Positions 43,134-52,296 of a DNA stretch of 64,000 nucleotides are shown here, one piece after another. A model generated the notes under the pieces. The model searched no databases and had not been told where the DNA came from. It saw only the letters and a program-made list of their open reading frames with translations. How positions within the stretch are numbered: position 1 is the first letter of the stretch; each line of letters begins with the position of its first letter. This DNA is from an uncultured Verrucomicrobiota bacterium (GTDB lineage: Bacteria; Verrucomicrobiota; Verrucomicrobiia; Verrucomicrobiales; Verrucomicrobiaceae). The stretch covers positions 1 to 64,000 of the forward strand of contig CAILZI010000213.1 in assembly GCA_903838675.1 (NCBI GenBank), given 5' to 3'. The translations under genes and the position numbers were made by a program.

Positions 43134-44006
43134 ATGAGCAAGCCACTCGCAGGACACAAGATCGGATTCGTCGGACTCGGCAACATGGGCCGCGCCAATG
43201 CACGCCACCTCCGTGAAGCCGGAGCCGACGTCGTCGTCTGGAATCGCAGCCCCGCCCCCGCAGAGGCCGCCGTCGCCCTTGGCATGCGCCGCGCCGCCAC
43301 CCTCCCCGAGCTTGCCCGCGAGATCGGCCCCGGCATCATCTGCATCAATCTCACCATGACCGACGTCGTCGAGAGCGTCGTCTTCGGCCCCGGCGGCCTC
43401 ATCGAAGGCCTGCACCCAGACGCCCTCATCATCGACTTCGGCACCACCGGCGTCCCCGAGACCAAACAATGGGCCGAACGCGTCAACTGGGTCGACTCCC
43501 CCGTCTCCGGCGGCCAGGTCGGCGCAGAGGCCGCCACCCTCACCATCATGGCCGGCGGCAGCGACACCAATTTCCAGCGCGCCCTCCCCATCTTTCAGGC
43601 CGTCGGCAAAAACATCACCCACCTCGGCCCCGTCGGCAGCGGCCAGGTCACCAAATTGGCCAATCAGCTCATCGTCGCCCAGACCATCGACGCCGTCGCC
43701 CAGGCCCTCCGCCTCGCCGAACTCTCCGGCGTCGATCCCGCCCTCGTTAGAAAAGCCCTCCTCGGCGGCTTCGCCGAAAGCCGCATTCTCGATCTCCATG
43801 GCGACCGCATGGTTCGCCGCGACTTCGCCCCCGGCGGCCGCGCCACCCTCCAGCTCAAAGACGTCCGCCTCATGTCCCAGCTCGCCGACTCCGTCGGCCT
43901 CGACTCCCCCACCCTGAAAAACTCCCTCGCCCAGTGGGAAAAATTCGTCCACGAAAAACACCTCGGCGATTTGGATCACAGCGGCTTGTTCAAGCTGTAT
44001 GAGTGA
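43134..44006 (+). CDS. Beta-hydroxyacid dehydrogenase (3-HIBADH/tartronate semialdehyde reductase family)
   Basis: A 290-residue NAD(P) enzyme. The start is the ATG at 43134 (MSKPLAGHKIGFVGLGNMGR); a GTG at 43119 is possible. IGFVGLGNMGRANARHLREA is the family's glycine-rich loop, DSPVSGGQVGAEAATLTIMA is the substrate-binding block, and GSGQVTKLANQLIVAQTID includes the catalytic Lys. C-terminal GRATLQLKDVRLMSQLADSV is also conserved. Members reduce or oxidise small 3-hydroxy acids. Being divergent from denD, it may take part in the same acid-sugar route, for example as a threonate or glycerate-type dehydrogenase; this is inference. Its stop overlaps the following ATP-grasp gene by 8 bases. 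Confidence 0.88.
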   Translation: MSKPLAGHKIGFVGLGNMGRANARHLREAGADVVVWNRSPAPAEAAVALGMRRAATLPELAREIGPGIICINLTMTDVVESVVFGPGGLIEGLHPDALIIDFGTTGVPETKQWAERVNWVDSPVSGGQVGAEAATLTIMAGGSDTNFQRALPIFQAVGKNITHLGPVGSGQVTKLANQLIVAQTIDAVAQALRLAELSGVDPALVRKALLGGFAESRILDLHGDRMVRRDFAPGGRATLQLKDVRLMSQLADSVGLDSPTLKNSLAQWEKFVHEKHLGDLDHSGLFKLYE

Positions 44007-44826
44007 GCCAGGCAAAGACGACCACCCTCCCACAGTCCTCCTCGGTCCCCGCGCCACGGATGACTCCGTGGCTATCTGGCGCGTTTGCGTTGCCATTCAT
44101 TGGCCCGTCCACCGCATCCAAGCCTGGCGCGTTCCCGAAGAACTGCGCTCCTGTCAAAACAACATCATCATCTACGGCGAACCCTTGTTTGCCGAAGCTG
44201 TCGCAGACCAACTGAACCTCGTCCTGCTGGAACCTTCCATCGACTGGCTCACCTCCGTTCCGTATAAATATCTCTCACGTCAGATCGAGTTCATGACTCT
44301 CGGCAGCGCCCGTCTGCTGGACTCACCAGCCTTCGTCAAACCGGCCGACGGAAAGATCTTCGATCCCAAAGTTTACGCCACTGGCCAGGACCTCCCATCG
44401 GAAGCGCAGGTAGATCAAGACATCCCCGTCCTCCGTTCCGGCATCATGGATTTCCGCCTCGAAGTCCGCTGCTTCGTCTTGGATCGCAAGCTCTTGACCA
44501 TGAGTCCCTATTGGAGGGAAGGGGAGATCGCTCGGTCCGCTGACGACCAGTGGCCCTTCCTCCCTCACGAAGAAACCGGAGCCCGCGATTTCGCAGAAAC
44601 CATCTTGTCAGACACCACCGTCCCCCTGCCACCCGCCTGCACCCTGGATGTCGGCAAAACCAGCGACGGCATCTGGGCCGTCATCGAATCAAATCCCTGC
44701 TGGGGTGCCGGCCTCTACGGCTGCGACCCTTACCAAGTCCTGCAAACAATCCGATCCGCAATCATTCGCAGGTCAGAGATCACTGCGTCACATCGTCCTT
44801 GGATTTCGAAACGCAGAAGTGCATGA
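43999..44826 (+). CDS. ATP-grasp domain protein (DUF4343-like)
   Basis: A 275-residue protein whose ATG lies 8 bases inside the preceding dehydrogenase, so translation is coupled. The N-terminal half (RVCVAIHWPVHRIQAWRVPE, IIIYGEPLFAEAVADQL) resembles the preATP-grasp part. PAFVKPADGKIFDPKVYATG contains the nucleotide-binding Lys, DFRLEVRCFVLDRKLL the second strand, and DGIWAVIESNPCWGAGLYGC the E-x-N metal site, all matching ATP-grasp enzymes and the DUF4343-type family. Such proteins make an acid-amine or acid-thiol bond using ATP. No tag, peptide or partner substrate is visible. The tight overlap with a hydroxyacid dehydrogenase suggests they share a small-molecule substrate. The last 15 residues are basic. 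Confidence 0.8.
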   Translation: MSEPGKDDHPPTVLLGPRATDDSVAIWRVCVAIHWPVHRIQAWRVPEELRSCQNNIIIYGEPLFAEAVADQLNLVLLEPSIDWLTSVPYKYLSRQIEFMTLGSARLLDSPAFVKPADGKIFDPKVYATGQDLPSEAQVDQDIPVLRSGIMDFRLEVRCFVLDRKLLTMSPYWREGEIARSADDQWPFLPHEETGARDFAETILSDTTVPLPPACTLDVGKTSDGIWAVIESNPCWGAGLYGCDPYQVLQTIRSAIIRRSEITASHRPWISKRRSA

Positions 44827-44910
44827 GCGTAAAGGGAACTTTCAAGTTCGCTTCCAGCACAAATAAGGAAACTCACTCCAGAGCCATCCCACCGGACAAC
44901 CTCCTTCTGG

Positions 44911-44945
44911 TTTCCGTGTATTCTGTGTATTCCGTGGTTAAAAAC
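44911..44945. repeat. Short tandem repeat E, copy 2
   Basis: GTTTCCGTGTATTCTGTGTA followed by TTCCGTGGTT matches the block at 34478-34510 with one base different in the second unit. It lies after the ATP-grasp gene, within a 189-base gap that holds nothing else I recognise. Confidence 0.7.
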
Positions 44946-45015
44946 TCTGCTCCCTCTGCCTCTCAGCCCCTCTGCGGCTAAGTCGAACGTCCCTGTCATC
45001 TTGCGTTCGCCCCCC

Positions 45016-45771
45016 TCACGCATGCATCACCTGCCCACCATCAATATTGATCGTCTGCCCGGTTATATTCTTCGCATGATCTGACGCCAGAAACGTCGCC
45101 ATCGCCGCATACTCGTCCGGCATCTGCCAGCGGCCCAGGTGCGACACCTTCTTGATCTTCTCCGCCGCCCACTCATCAAAGCTCTGCCGCTTCTCCTCCG
45201 GCAGCTTCTTCTGCCCCGCCGCCCAGATGCTCTGATTCAGCTCCGTCTTCACCATCCCCGGCGCCAGCGCATTCACCCGCACATTATGCGGCCCCAGATC
45301 CTTCGCGGCGCACTGCGTAAAGTTAATCAGCGCCGCCTTCGACGCACTGTACGGCGGATCCGTCTGCGATCCCATCTGCCCCGCCACCGAAACCAGAAAC
45401 AGCATCGATCCCCCACCGCTCTCGATCAGCTTCGGCGCAAACGCATGCGCCACATTCACCGCGCCGATGAGGTTCACCTCCAGCACCCGCGCCCAGTCGG
45501 ACGGCTCCAAATTCCAAAACGGAAATCCAAACTTCCCCGACCCTATGCCCACGCAAAACACCACGTGGTTCACCCTCTCAAACTCCCCCGCAAAACTCTT
45601 CACCCCCTCATAGCTCGCCACATCCCCCGCAGTCACAAACTCTGCCGTCTTCTCCCGGTCAAATCCCCGCACCTCACAACCTTCCGCCACAAACCCCTCC
45701 GCAATAGCCCGCCCAATACCACGCGCCGCTCCAAACACAGCGACCGACTGCCCTTCAAGATTCAAATTCAT
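45016..45771 (-). CDS. Short-chain dehydrogenase/reductase
   Basis: A 251-residue classical SDR. VAVFGAARGIGRAIAEGFVA is the cofactor loop (G-A-A-R-G-I-G), HVVFCVGIGSGKFGF the NNAG-like strand (here C-V-G-I in place of N-N-A-G), LFLVSVAGQMGS carries the catalytic Ser, and PPYSASKAALINFTQCAAKD the Tyr and Lys. LGPHNVRVNALAPGMVKTEL and GQTINIDGGQVMHA complete the fold. The acidic residue after the second strand (FDREKT) favours NAD over NADP. The substrate is not predictable. It is transcribed towards the ATP-grasp gene and away from repeat C; no operon partner is visible. Confidence 0.92.
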   Translation of the reverse strand: MNLNLEGQSVAVFGAARGIGRAIAEGFVAEGCEVRGFDREKTAEFVTAGDVASYEGVKSFAGEFERVNHVVFCVGIGSGKFGFPFWNLEPSDWARVLEVNLIGAVNVAHAFAPKLIESGGGSMLFLVSVAGQMGSQTDPPYSASKAALINFTQCAAKDLGPHNVRVNALAPGMVKTELNQSIWAAGQKKLPEEKRQSFDEWAAEKIKKVSHLGRWQMPDEYAAMATFLASDHAKNITGQTINIDGGQVMHA

Positions 45772-46187
45772 CTCCCACTATGAAACGCTCCGCCCGCCTT
45801 TGCAAAGCTCACATGATAGCAGCAGGTGGAAGACTTCAATCGGACTAATACGCCTATGCTTCACCTGATCCTGAAAGGATCACAGAAGGTAGCCAGGGGG
45901 CGAATGCCCCCTGGAAAGCATGCCACCCTCACGCCCCTCAAGCTCGCATGCCGGAGGCATGCCAGCAGTGCGTTCACCTTCCATGGACCTCAACTCAACG
46001 CTCACGACCATCCAGAGCTGATCCATCAACTCGCCCCCCCATTCCCTTGCTCCTTCATTCCTTTGCCAAAAAATAAACCTCTCACACGCATCATCGCTCC
46101 CCCCCGAGTTCTCGGGGTCCCGCAAGGAAACCCCGTCTCAATCAGTAAATCCTCACCGCGCCTTTCCCCGCAATCCCTTCACACCGC
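45772..46187. repeat. Intergenic region with repeat C copy 1 and conserved leader motif
   Basis: Repeat C (45866-45972) contains CTGAAAGGATCACAGAAGGT, an AGCCAGGGGGC/GCCCCCTGG inverted repeat, and GCATGCCGGAGGCATGCCAG. At 46039-46070 begins ATTCCCTTGCTCCTTCATTC plus CTTTGCCAAA, nearly the same as the sequence just before the DUF1549 gene. No gene is supported here. Confidence 0.7.
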
Positions 46188-47552
46188 ATGAAACTCCCCG
46201 CCCCCTCCGGCTGCTCCGGCTTCCGCCAGATGAATCTCCAGCGTCGCGAAGCCATGCGCATCGGCTTCTGCAGCGCCCTCGGCCTCAGCATGGCCGACCT
46301 GCTCAAACACGAAGCCCGCGCCACCGTCGAGCCCGGCTTCTTCAAAGAAGGCAAGGCCAAGAGCATCATCCATCTGCATCTCCCCGGCGGCATGGCCCAG
46401 CAGGAATCCTGGGACCCCAAGCCCGAAGCACCCACCGAATACCGCGGTGGCTTTGGCGTGGTGAAAACCAAAACCGGCGAGGTCCTCAGCGAAAACTTCA
46501 CCCGCCTCTCCAAAGTCGCCGACAAGCTCACCATCGTCCGCTCCGTCACCGGCAAGATCCCCGATCACCAGCAGGCCACCTACCACCTCTACACCGGCTA
46601 CACCCCCACCACCGTCATCGACTACCCGCAGATGGGCAGCGTGGTCTCCCATCTCATGGGCGTGCGCAAAGGCATGCCCCCCTACGTCGCCATCCCTTCC
46701 ATGCGCGGTTTTGAAGGCGGCACCGGCTTCCTCAGCAGCAAGTACGGCCCCTTCCAGCTCAACGCCGATCCCGGTGCCAAAGGCGAGTTCAAGGTGCGCG
46801 ACTTCAGCATCCCGGACGGCGTCTCCATGCAGCAGTTCGAACGCCGCAAAGCCGCACGCGACATCGTGGAAGGTCAGCTCCGCAAACTGGACGCCGACAT
46901 CGACAAGGTGAACACGATGGATGACTTCTACAAAAGCGCCTACTCCCTCCTCACCTCGGACGCCGCCCGCAAAGCCTTCTCCCTCGCCGATGAAAACGAC
47001 GCCACGCGCGATCTCTACGGCCGCGGCTATGAACTCAAACAACGCGCCCCCGCCGCCGTCGGCGAGCGCCTCCTGCTCGCCCGTCGCCTCGTCGAATCCG
47101 GCGTCCGTTTCGTCAGTGTGAACTACGGCTCCTGGGACTCCCACGTGGACATCAAAGGCACCTGCACCGAATTCATGCCCGCCCTCGACCACGCCATCAG
47201 CGGCCTCATCACCGACCTCGATCAGCGCGGCATGCTCGACAGCACCCTCGTCATGGTCACCACCGAGTTTGGCCGCACGCCGAAAGTGAACATGAGCAAC
47301 GGCCGCGACCACTGGGCCCGCGTCTACTCCATGCTCCTCGCCGGCGGCGGCATCACCCGCGGTCAGGTTTACGGTGCCTCCGATGCCACCTCCGCCGAAC
47401 CCGCTCGCGATGAAGTGAAGCTCGAAGACTTCCTCGCCACCGTGTACAACCAGCTCGGCATCGACTCCAACGAAGAGCTCATGGCCTTCGGCGGCACACG
47501 CCCCATCGAGATCGTGAAGGACGGCAAAGTCGTGAAGGGAATCATTTCTTAA
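46188..47552 (+). CDS. DUF1501 protein
   Basis: A 454-residue member of the DUF1501 family, a sulfatase-like fold group that is abundant and largely uncharacterised in Planctomycetes and Verrucomicrobia. FRQMNLQRREAMRIGFCSAL near the N-terminus is the usual export-type leader of this family. SIIHLHLPGGMAQQESWDPK, KLTIVRSVTGKIPDHQQATY, FVSVNYGSWDSHVDI, TEFGRTPKVNMSNGRDHWAR and LAGGGITRGQVYGASDA are characteristic, with the spaced Asp and His residues of the alkaline phosphatase superfamily. An internal ATG at 46230 could also start it. It begins a plus-strand run of four genes spaced a few to about 125 bases. Substrate and reaction unknown. Confidence 0.9.
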   Translation: MKLPAPSGCSGFRQMNLQRREAMRIGFCSALGLSMADLLKHEARATVEPGFFKEGKAKSIIHLHLPGGMAQQESWDPKPEAPTEYRGGFGVVKTKTGEVLSENFTRLSKVADKLTIVRSVTGKIPDHQQATYHLYTGYTPTTVIDYPQMGSVVSHLMGVRKGMPPYVAIPSMRGFEGGTGFLSSKYGPFQLNADPGAKGEFKVRDFSIPDGVSMQQFERRKAARDIVEGQLRKLDADIDKVNTMDDFYKSAYSLLTSDAARKAFSLADENDATRDLYGRGYELKQRAPAAVGERLLLARRLVESGVRFVSVNYGSWDSHVDIKGTCTEFMPALDHAISGLITDLDQRGMLDSTLVMVTTEFGRTPKVNMSNGRDHWARVYSMLLAGGGITRGQVYGASDATSAEPARDEVKLEDFLATVYNQLGIDSNEELMAFGGTRPIEIVKDGKVVKGIIS

Positions 47553-47557
47553 CTGCC

Positions 47558-49975
47558 ATGCGCCTTTTCACCGCCCTCATGGGTTCAGCCTGTCTGCTCA
47601 CTCCGGTGTTCGCAGGCCCGATGATCCATCACATCGAGTTTGTCACGCCTCGCGCAGGCCAGCGCGGCACCACGGTCGAGGTCACCATTGAAGGTGCCTT
47701 TATCAAGCAGCCGCAGGAGATCCTCTTCTATCGTCCCGGCATTCGTTGCATCGAATTGAAAAGCCTCCCATCGCTGCCGGAGCCCCGCAGCACCATCCAC
47801 AGTGGTTTCGTCCAGGACAGCGTTCAGGCGAAAATTCAAATCGACGCCGATTGCCCGCTCGGACTGCACCCTTTCAAGCTGCGCACCGCCACCGAACTGA
47901 CCACGCTCAGCACTTTCGCAGTGACGCGCTTTCCCATCGTCAATGAAACGCAGGAAGACCAGCCCGTCCCGATGAACAGCGCGGTGCTCGGCCGCATGGA
48001 CACAAAACAAGTCGGCGACGTCGATGTCTATCGCGTCACCGGTCGCAAAGGCGAGCACCTTTCGGTGGAGGTCGATTCCGTCTGGCTCACCGAGAAGTTT
48101 TACGCCGGCTCCGAGTTCGACCTCACCGCACGCATTCTCGATGCCGGTGGCAAAGAACTCGCCCGCAATGACGACAGCGCACTGCATCTCCAAGACCCCG
48201 TGCTCAGCACGATCCTCCCTGCCGACGGCGAATACCGTGTCGAGGTCAAACAGCGCATCTTCACTTCAGGCGGCAACTGCTACTACCTCGCGCACATCGG
48301 CTCAAATCACCGTCCCCTCGCCGTGTATCCCGCCGGTGGCATGAAAGGCGAAAAACTTGCCGCCACCCTTCTCGGCGATCCCGCAGGCGATGAAGCGATC
48401 CAGATCACGCTTCCCGCAAAAACCGGCGACTTCGCCTTCAACGACACCATGCCCTCGCCGCTGCTGATGCGTGTGAGCGAGTTCCCCAATGTGCTCGAAT
48501 CCAAAGACGCCGATGAAACCACCGTCACCGCCCTCCCTGCGGCTTTGAATGGCCGCATCGAAGCCGCCAATGATGCCGACACCTTCCGCGTCAAAACCAA
48601 AGCAGGTGATCGCTGGCGTGTGCGCGTTTTTGCACGGTCGCTCGGCACGCCGCTCGATCCACGGCTCACCATCCGCAAAGCCGGTGCCGAAACCGATGAC
48701 ATCACCGCTGATGATTCCGCACTTCCTGATCGCGATCTCTGGGCCATGTCCCGTCAGATTCAGCGCAAGGAACTCATGGACCCCGCGGTCGTTTGGGAAC
48801 CAAAAACCGCTGGCGAGTACCTCATCAACATCACCGACATGCGCAGCCTCGGCGATCCAACTTCCGTTTACCGCATCGAGGTCGAACCCGTCCGCGATGA
48901 GATCAACACCTTCATCCAGGCCCGCGTCATCGACATGGTCGAATGTCCTCGCCTCACCAGCATCGCCGTACCACAAGGTGGCCGCTGGACGGTGAATGTG
49001 AACCTCATCGATGCTCCCGGCAGCCGCTACAAAGGCGAACTCGACATCGTCGTGCAGGGTCTGCCCAAAGGCGTGCGCATGATCGCTCCGCGTGTCATCG
49101 CCGGTCAGCGTCAGGTGCCCGTTCAGTTCATCGCTGAAGCCGGCACCAAGCCACAGACTGCGCTCATCTCCATCACTTGCAAAGCCACCGATGGCACGCC
49201 GCTGCTCAGCCGCTCGCAGCAGTCCTTTCCCTTCCTCGGCCACAGCGGCGGTCACGCCTGGCATTCGTTTGTCGTCGATGACTACGCTTTCGCCGTCACC
49301 GAGCCAGCACCTTATCAAATCGACGTCGAGCAGCCGACCATCCCGCTTTCCCAAAACGGTGAACTCACGCTGCCGGTCAAAATCACCCGCAAACCCGGAT
49401 TTGATGAAGCCATCGAGCATCAGTTCGACTGGGTTCCACCCGGTGTCGAAGGCGAGCCCACACTCACCATCCCTGCGGGTAAAAACGAAGGCACGCTCCG
49501 CCTCAGCGCCAGCACCTCCGCCGTGCCAGGCAAATATCCCCTCGCTATGACCGCTTCCACGACGGGCGGCTCCTATTACCTCGGTGCAGGTCGCACGCGT
49601 GTATCGAGCGCCTTCTTCGACATCACCATCGCCCAGCCCTACATCGCCCTGAAGAGCAATCCCACCGCCGTGCGCCGTGGCGAAAAAGCCCAGGTCATCT
49701 GGGACATCGAACACAAAAAACCCTTCGAAGGCGAAGCCACCGCCATCCTCCTCGGCCTGCCCAAAGGCGTGACCGTCGTCAACACCCCCAGGCTCAAACC
49801 CAGCGACAAGCAGCTCACCTTCGAAATCTCCGCCACCACCGAAGCCCTCCTCGGCCAGTACAAAGAACTCAGCTGCGAAATCACCGTCACCGAACGCGGC
49901 CAGCAAATCCGCCAGCGCATGGGCAAAGCCATCCTCCGCGTCGATCCCGCCCTGCAACAAGCCGCATTAAAGTAA
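47558..49975 (+). CDS. Secreted PPC-domain-type protein
   Basis: An 805-residue exported protein beginning MRLFTALMGSACLLTPVFAG (signal peptide). Residues about 20-110 are an Ig-like strand set (PRAGQRGTTVEVTIEGAFIK), and DVDVYRVTGRKGEHLSVEVD with RILDAGGKELARNDD is the bacterial pre-peptidase C-terminal (PPC) motif. A second PPC-like unit follows (IEAANDADTFRVKTKAGDRW, then RLTIRKAGAETDDI). The C-terminal half is a series of Ig-like or beta-sandwich units (LPVKITRKPGFDEAIEHQFD, KAQVIWDIEHKKPFEGEATA). No protease triad is seen. It starts 5 bases after the DUF1501 stop and precedes DUF1549/DUF1553, the usual order of this conserved cluster type. It probably binds a polymer or the partner proteins. 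Confidence 0.85.
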   Translation: MRLFTALMGSACLLTPVFAGPMIHHIEFVTPRAGQRGTTVEVTIEGAFIKQPQEILFYRPGIRCIELKSLPSLPEPRSTIHSGFVQDSVQAKIQIDADCPLGLHPFKLRTATELTTLSTFAVTRFPIVNETQEDQPVPMNSAVLGRMDTKQVGDVDVYRVTGRKGEHLSVEVDSVWLTEKFYAGSEFDLTARILDAGGKELARNDDSALHLQDPVLSTILPADGEYRVEVKQRIFTSGGNCYYLAHIGSNHRPLAVYPAGGMKGEKLAATLLGDPAGDEAIQITLPAKTGDFAFNDTMPSPLLMRVSEFPNVLESKDADETTVTALPAALNGRIEAANDADTFRVKTKAGDRWRVRVFARSLGTPLDPRLTIRKAGAETDDITADDSALPDRDLWAMSRQIQRKELMDPAVVWEPKTAGEYLINITDMRSLGDPTSVYRIEVEPVRDEINTFIQARVIDMVECPRLTSIAVPQGGRWTVNVNLIDAPGSRYKGELDIVVQGLPKGVRMIAPRVIAGQRQVPVQFIAEAGTKPQTALISITCKATDGTPLLSRSQQSFPFLGHSGGHAWHSFVVDDYAFAVTEPAPYQIDVEQPTIPLSQNGELTLPVKITRKPGFDEAIEHQFDWVPPGVEGEPTLTIPAGKNEGTLRLSASTSAVPGKYPLAMTASTTGGSYYLGAGRTRVSSAFFDITIAQPYIALKSNPTAVRRGEKAQVIWDIEHKKPFEGEATAILLGLPKGVTVVNTPRLKPSDKQLTFEISATTEALLGQYKELSCEITVTERGQQIRQRMGKAILRVDPALQQAALK

Positions 49976-49985
49976 ACGCCAATGA

Positions 49986-50040
49986 CCCAGCGCAGGTAGG
50001 GCGGCTTGTCCCAAGCCGCCGTCGCCGGAGCCCATGACAC
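49986..50040. repeat. Intergenic repeat B, copy 3 with 9-base TCC-loop hairpin
   Basis: GGCGGCTTG, TCC, CAAGCCGCC at 50000-50020 is a perfect stem with a 3-base loop. Flanks CCCAGCGC and CCGGAGCCCATGAC match copy 2 at 35476-35523. It lies between the PPC and DUF1549 genes. Confidence 0.75.
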
Positions 50041-50101
50041 TTCAACGACGGCACTCTCCCTGACCGCCCAAATTCCCTTGCTCCTTCATTCCTTTGCCAA
50101 A

Positions 50102-52294
50102 ATGAAACCCTTCCTCCTGGCCCTGCTCTTCCCTCTCTCGGCCCTCGCCTCCGAACCCCCCAGCTTCCGCCGCGATGTCATGCCCATCCTCTTCCGCTCC
50201 GGTTGCAACCAGGGCACCTGCCACGGCTCCGCACGCGGCAAAGACGGCTTCATGCTCTCCCTCTTCGGTTACGATGCCAAAGGCGACTACTACCGCATCA
50301 CGCAGGAGATGGTCGGCCGCCGCGTCAATCTCGCCGCCCCCGAGCAAAGCCTCATGCTCCTCAAAGCCACCGGCAAGGTGCCGCACACCGGCGGCGAACT
50401 CTTCAAAGCAGACACCAAGTACTACCAGACCCTGTTAAACTGGATCGCCGCCGGCGCACCCGACGATGCCGCATCCGTCCCTCAGCCCGTCGAAATCACC
50501 CTCGATCCCGAACGCCTCGTTTTCGAAGGCGGCAAAGGCACCCAGAAGACCACCGTCACCGCCCGCTACTCCGATGGAACCAAGCGCGATGTCACCGATC
50601 TCGCGCTCTTCGCCTCCAACAATCCCTCCACCGCCAAGATCGACAAGAACGGCGTCGTCTCTGCCACCGGCCGTGGCGATACCCATGTCTTCGCCCGCTT
50701 CAATCGCTTCACCATCGGCTCCGAAGTCATCGTCCTTCCGCAGGACAAAAACTACCAATGGACCAATCCCGTCGCGATCAACTACATCGACGAAATCATC
50801 CACGATCGCCTGCAAAAGCTGCGCCTCTTGCCCTCCAAAATCTGCGATGACGAAACCTTCCTCCGCCGCGTCTTCCTGGATCTCAGCGGCGCACTCCCCA
50901 CCACCAAGGACTATCAGGAGTTCATGGCGGACACCGCGAAGGACAAGCGCACCGCTCTCATCGATCGCCTGCTGAAAAGCGACGGCTTCACCGACCTCTG
51001 GACCGATCTCTGGGCCGAAATGCTCCGCGTCAAAGGCGGCGGCTACGCGCCCACAGCCACAGACATCAAAGCCGCCGACGTCTACTATGAATGGATTCAC
51101 GATCAGATCGCGCAGAACCGTCCGCTGAACGAATTCGTGGCCGATCAAATCACCGGCACCGGCAGCAATCTCAACAGTGGACCTGCAAATCTCTACACCA
51201 TGCTCATCCATGATGTGAAGGTCACGCCGAAAAACCTGGCCGCCGACTTCTCCCAGCTCTTCACCGGCGTGCGCATCCAGTGCGCCGAGTGCCACAACCA
51301 TCCCTTCGACCGCTGGACTCAGGACGACTACTACGGCTGGGTCAGCTTTTTCACCGGCATCCAGCGCAAGCTCGGCGTCGAGCCGCGCGAGTTTTATGTC
51401 TTCAACGACTTATCCGCCGCGCCCGCGAAACACATCGTCGATGAGCGCCCCATGCTCCCCACCGTGCTCGGGGGTGAAAGCAGCGTTCCCAAAGGCAAAG
51501 ATCCCCGCCAGGCCCTCGCCGCATGGCTCACCTCACCGAAGAACGAACTCTTCACCCGCAACCTCGCCAACCGCATCTGGGCCCACTTCATGGGCCGCGG
51601 TCTGGTGGAACCGCTCGACGACATGCGCGTCAGCAACCCACCCACCAATGGCCCATTGCTCGAAGCCCTCGCTCAGCACCTCGCCGACTCCAAGTTCAAC
51701 CTCCGCGCCTTCATTCGCGACATCACCACCTCCCGCACCTACCAGCTCTCCGCGCAACCGAATGCGACCAACGCCGACGACACCCGCCAGTTCTCTCGCT
51801 CCCAACTTCGCCGTCTGCGCGCCGATGTCCTGCTCGATGCCATCGTCGAAGCCACCGATGGCGAACGCGGCTTCGTCTATTTCCCCAAAGGCACCAAAGC
51901 CGTTCAGCACTACCCCCGCACCCCCGGCGACACCACCAACGCCAACACCGGTGATCCCTTCTTCGAAACCTTCGGACGCGCCGGACGTGCCAGCGTCTGT
52001 GCCTGCGACACCAAGCTTGAGCCCACCCTTTCGCAAACCCTCCACATGGTGGCCGGTGACACCGTGCAGAGCCAGGTCGGTTTCGGTCAGGTCATCGAAA
52101 AGCAGCTCAAGGCCGGCACCCCACCTGAAACGATCATCGAAAATCTCTACCTCCGTTCCCTCAGCCGCAAACCCAAGCCCGAGGAACTCAAAGCCCTCCT
52201 CGAACTCGTCGGCAGTGACACCAAGGACCGCAAACCCTACCAGGACATCTTCTGGAGCCTGCTCAATTCCACCGAGTTCATCTTCAATCATTGA
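50102..52294 (+). CDS. DUF1549/DUF1553 protein with Ig-like domain
   Basis: A 730-residue exported protein. The ATG at 50102 opens a signal peptide (MKPFLLALLFPLSALASEPP). FRRDVMPILFRSGCNQGTCH is the family's heme-like C-x(4)-C-H block, followed by a bacterial Ig-like region near 130-220 (TARYSDGTKRDVTDLALFAS). DUF1549 follows (INYIDEIIHDRLQKLRLLPS, FLRRVFLDLSGALPTTKDY), then IQCAECHNHPFDRWTQDDYY, a classical C-x-x-C-H heme site. DUF1553 ends the protein (FTRNLANRIWAHFMGRGLVE, RLRADVLLDAIVEATDGER). This makes a secreted multi-domain cytochrome-like protein. It is third in the cluster with DUF1501, its usual partner. Substrate unknown. Confidence 0.92.
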   Translation: MKPFLLALLFPLSALASEPPSFRRDVMPILFRSGCNQGTCHGSARGKDGFMLSLFGYDAKGDYYRITQEMVGRRVNLAAPEQSLMLLKATGKVPHTGGELFKADTKYYQTLLNWIAAGAPDDAASVPQPVEITLDPERLVFEGGKGTQKTTVTARYSDGTKRDVTDLALFASNNPSTAKIDKNGVVSATGRGDTHVFARFNRFTIGSEVIVLPQDKNYQWTNPVAINYIDEIIHDRLQKLRLLPSKICDDETFLRRVFLDLSGALPTTKDYQEFMADTAKDKRTALIDRLLKSDGFTDLWTDLWAEMLRVKGGGYAPTATDIKAADVYYEWIHDQIAQNRPLNEFVADQITGTGSNLNSGPANLYTMLIHDVKVTPKNLAADFSQLFTGVRIQCAECHNHPFDRWTQDDYYGWVSFFTGIQRKLGVEPREFYVFNDLSAAPAKHIVDERPMLPTVLGGESSVPKGKDPRQALAAWLTSPKNELFTRNLANRIWAHFMGRGLVEPLDDMRVSNPPTNGPLLEALAQHLADSKFNLRAFIRDITTSRTYQLSAQPNATNADDTRQFSRSQLRRLRADVLLDAIVEATDGERGFVYFPKGTKAVQHYPRTPGDTTNANTGDPFFETFGRAGRASVCACDTKLEPTLSQTLHMVAGDTVQSQVGFGQVIEKQLKAGTPPETIIENLYLRSLSRKPKPEELKALLELVGSDTKDRKPYQDIFWSLLNSTEFIFNH

Positions 52295-52296
52295 TC

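Noticed and set aside
45826..46191. Open frame before the DUF1501 gene
   Set aside because: It is translated repeat C and leader DNA with no domain.
48302..49960. Minus-strand frame of 552 codons opposite the PPC-type gene
   Set aside because: A mirror frame of a real gene: Gly/Asp/Ala-rich, no motif, and the plus strand has a signal peptide and recognisable domains.
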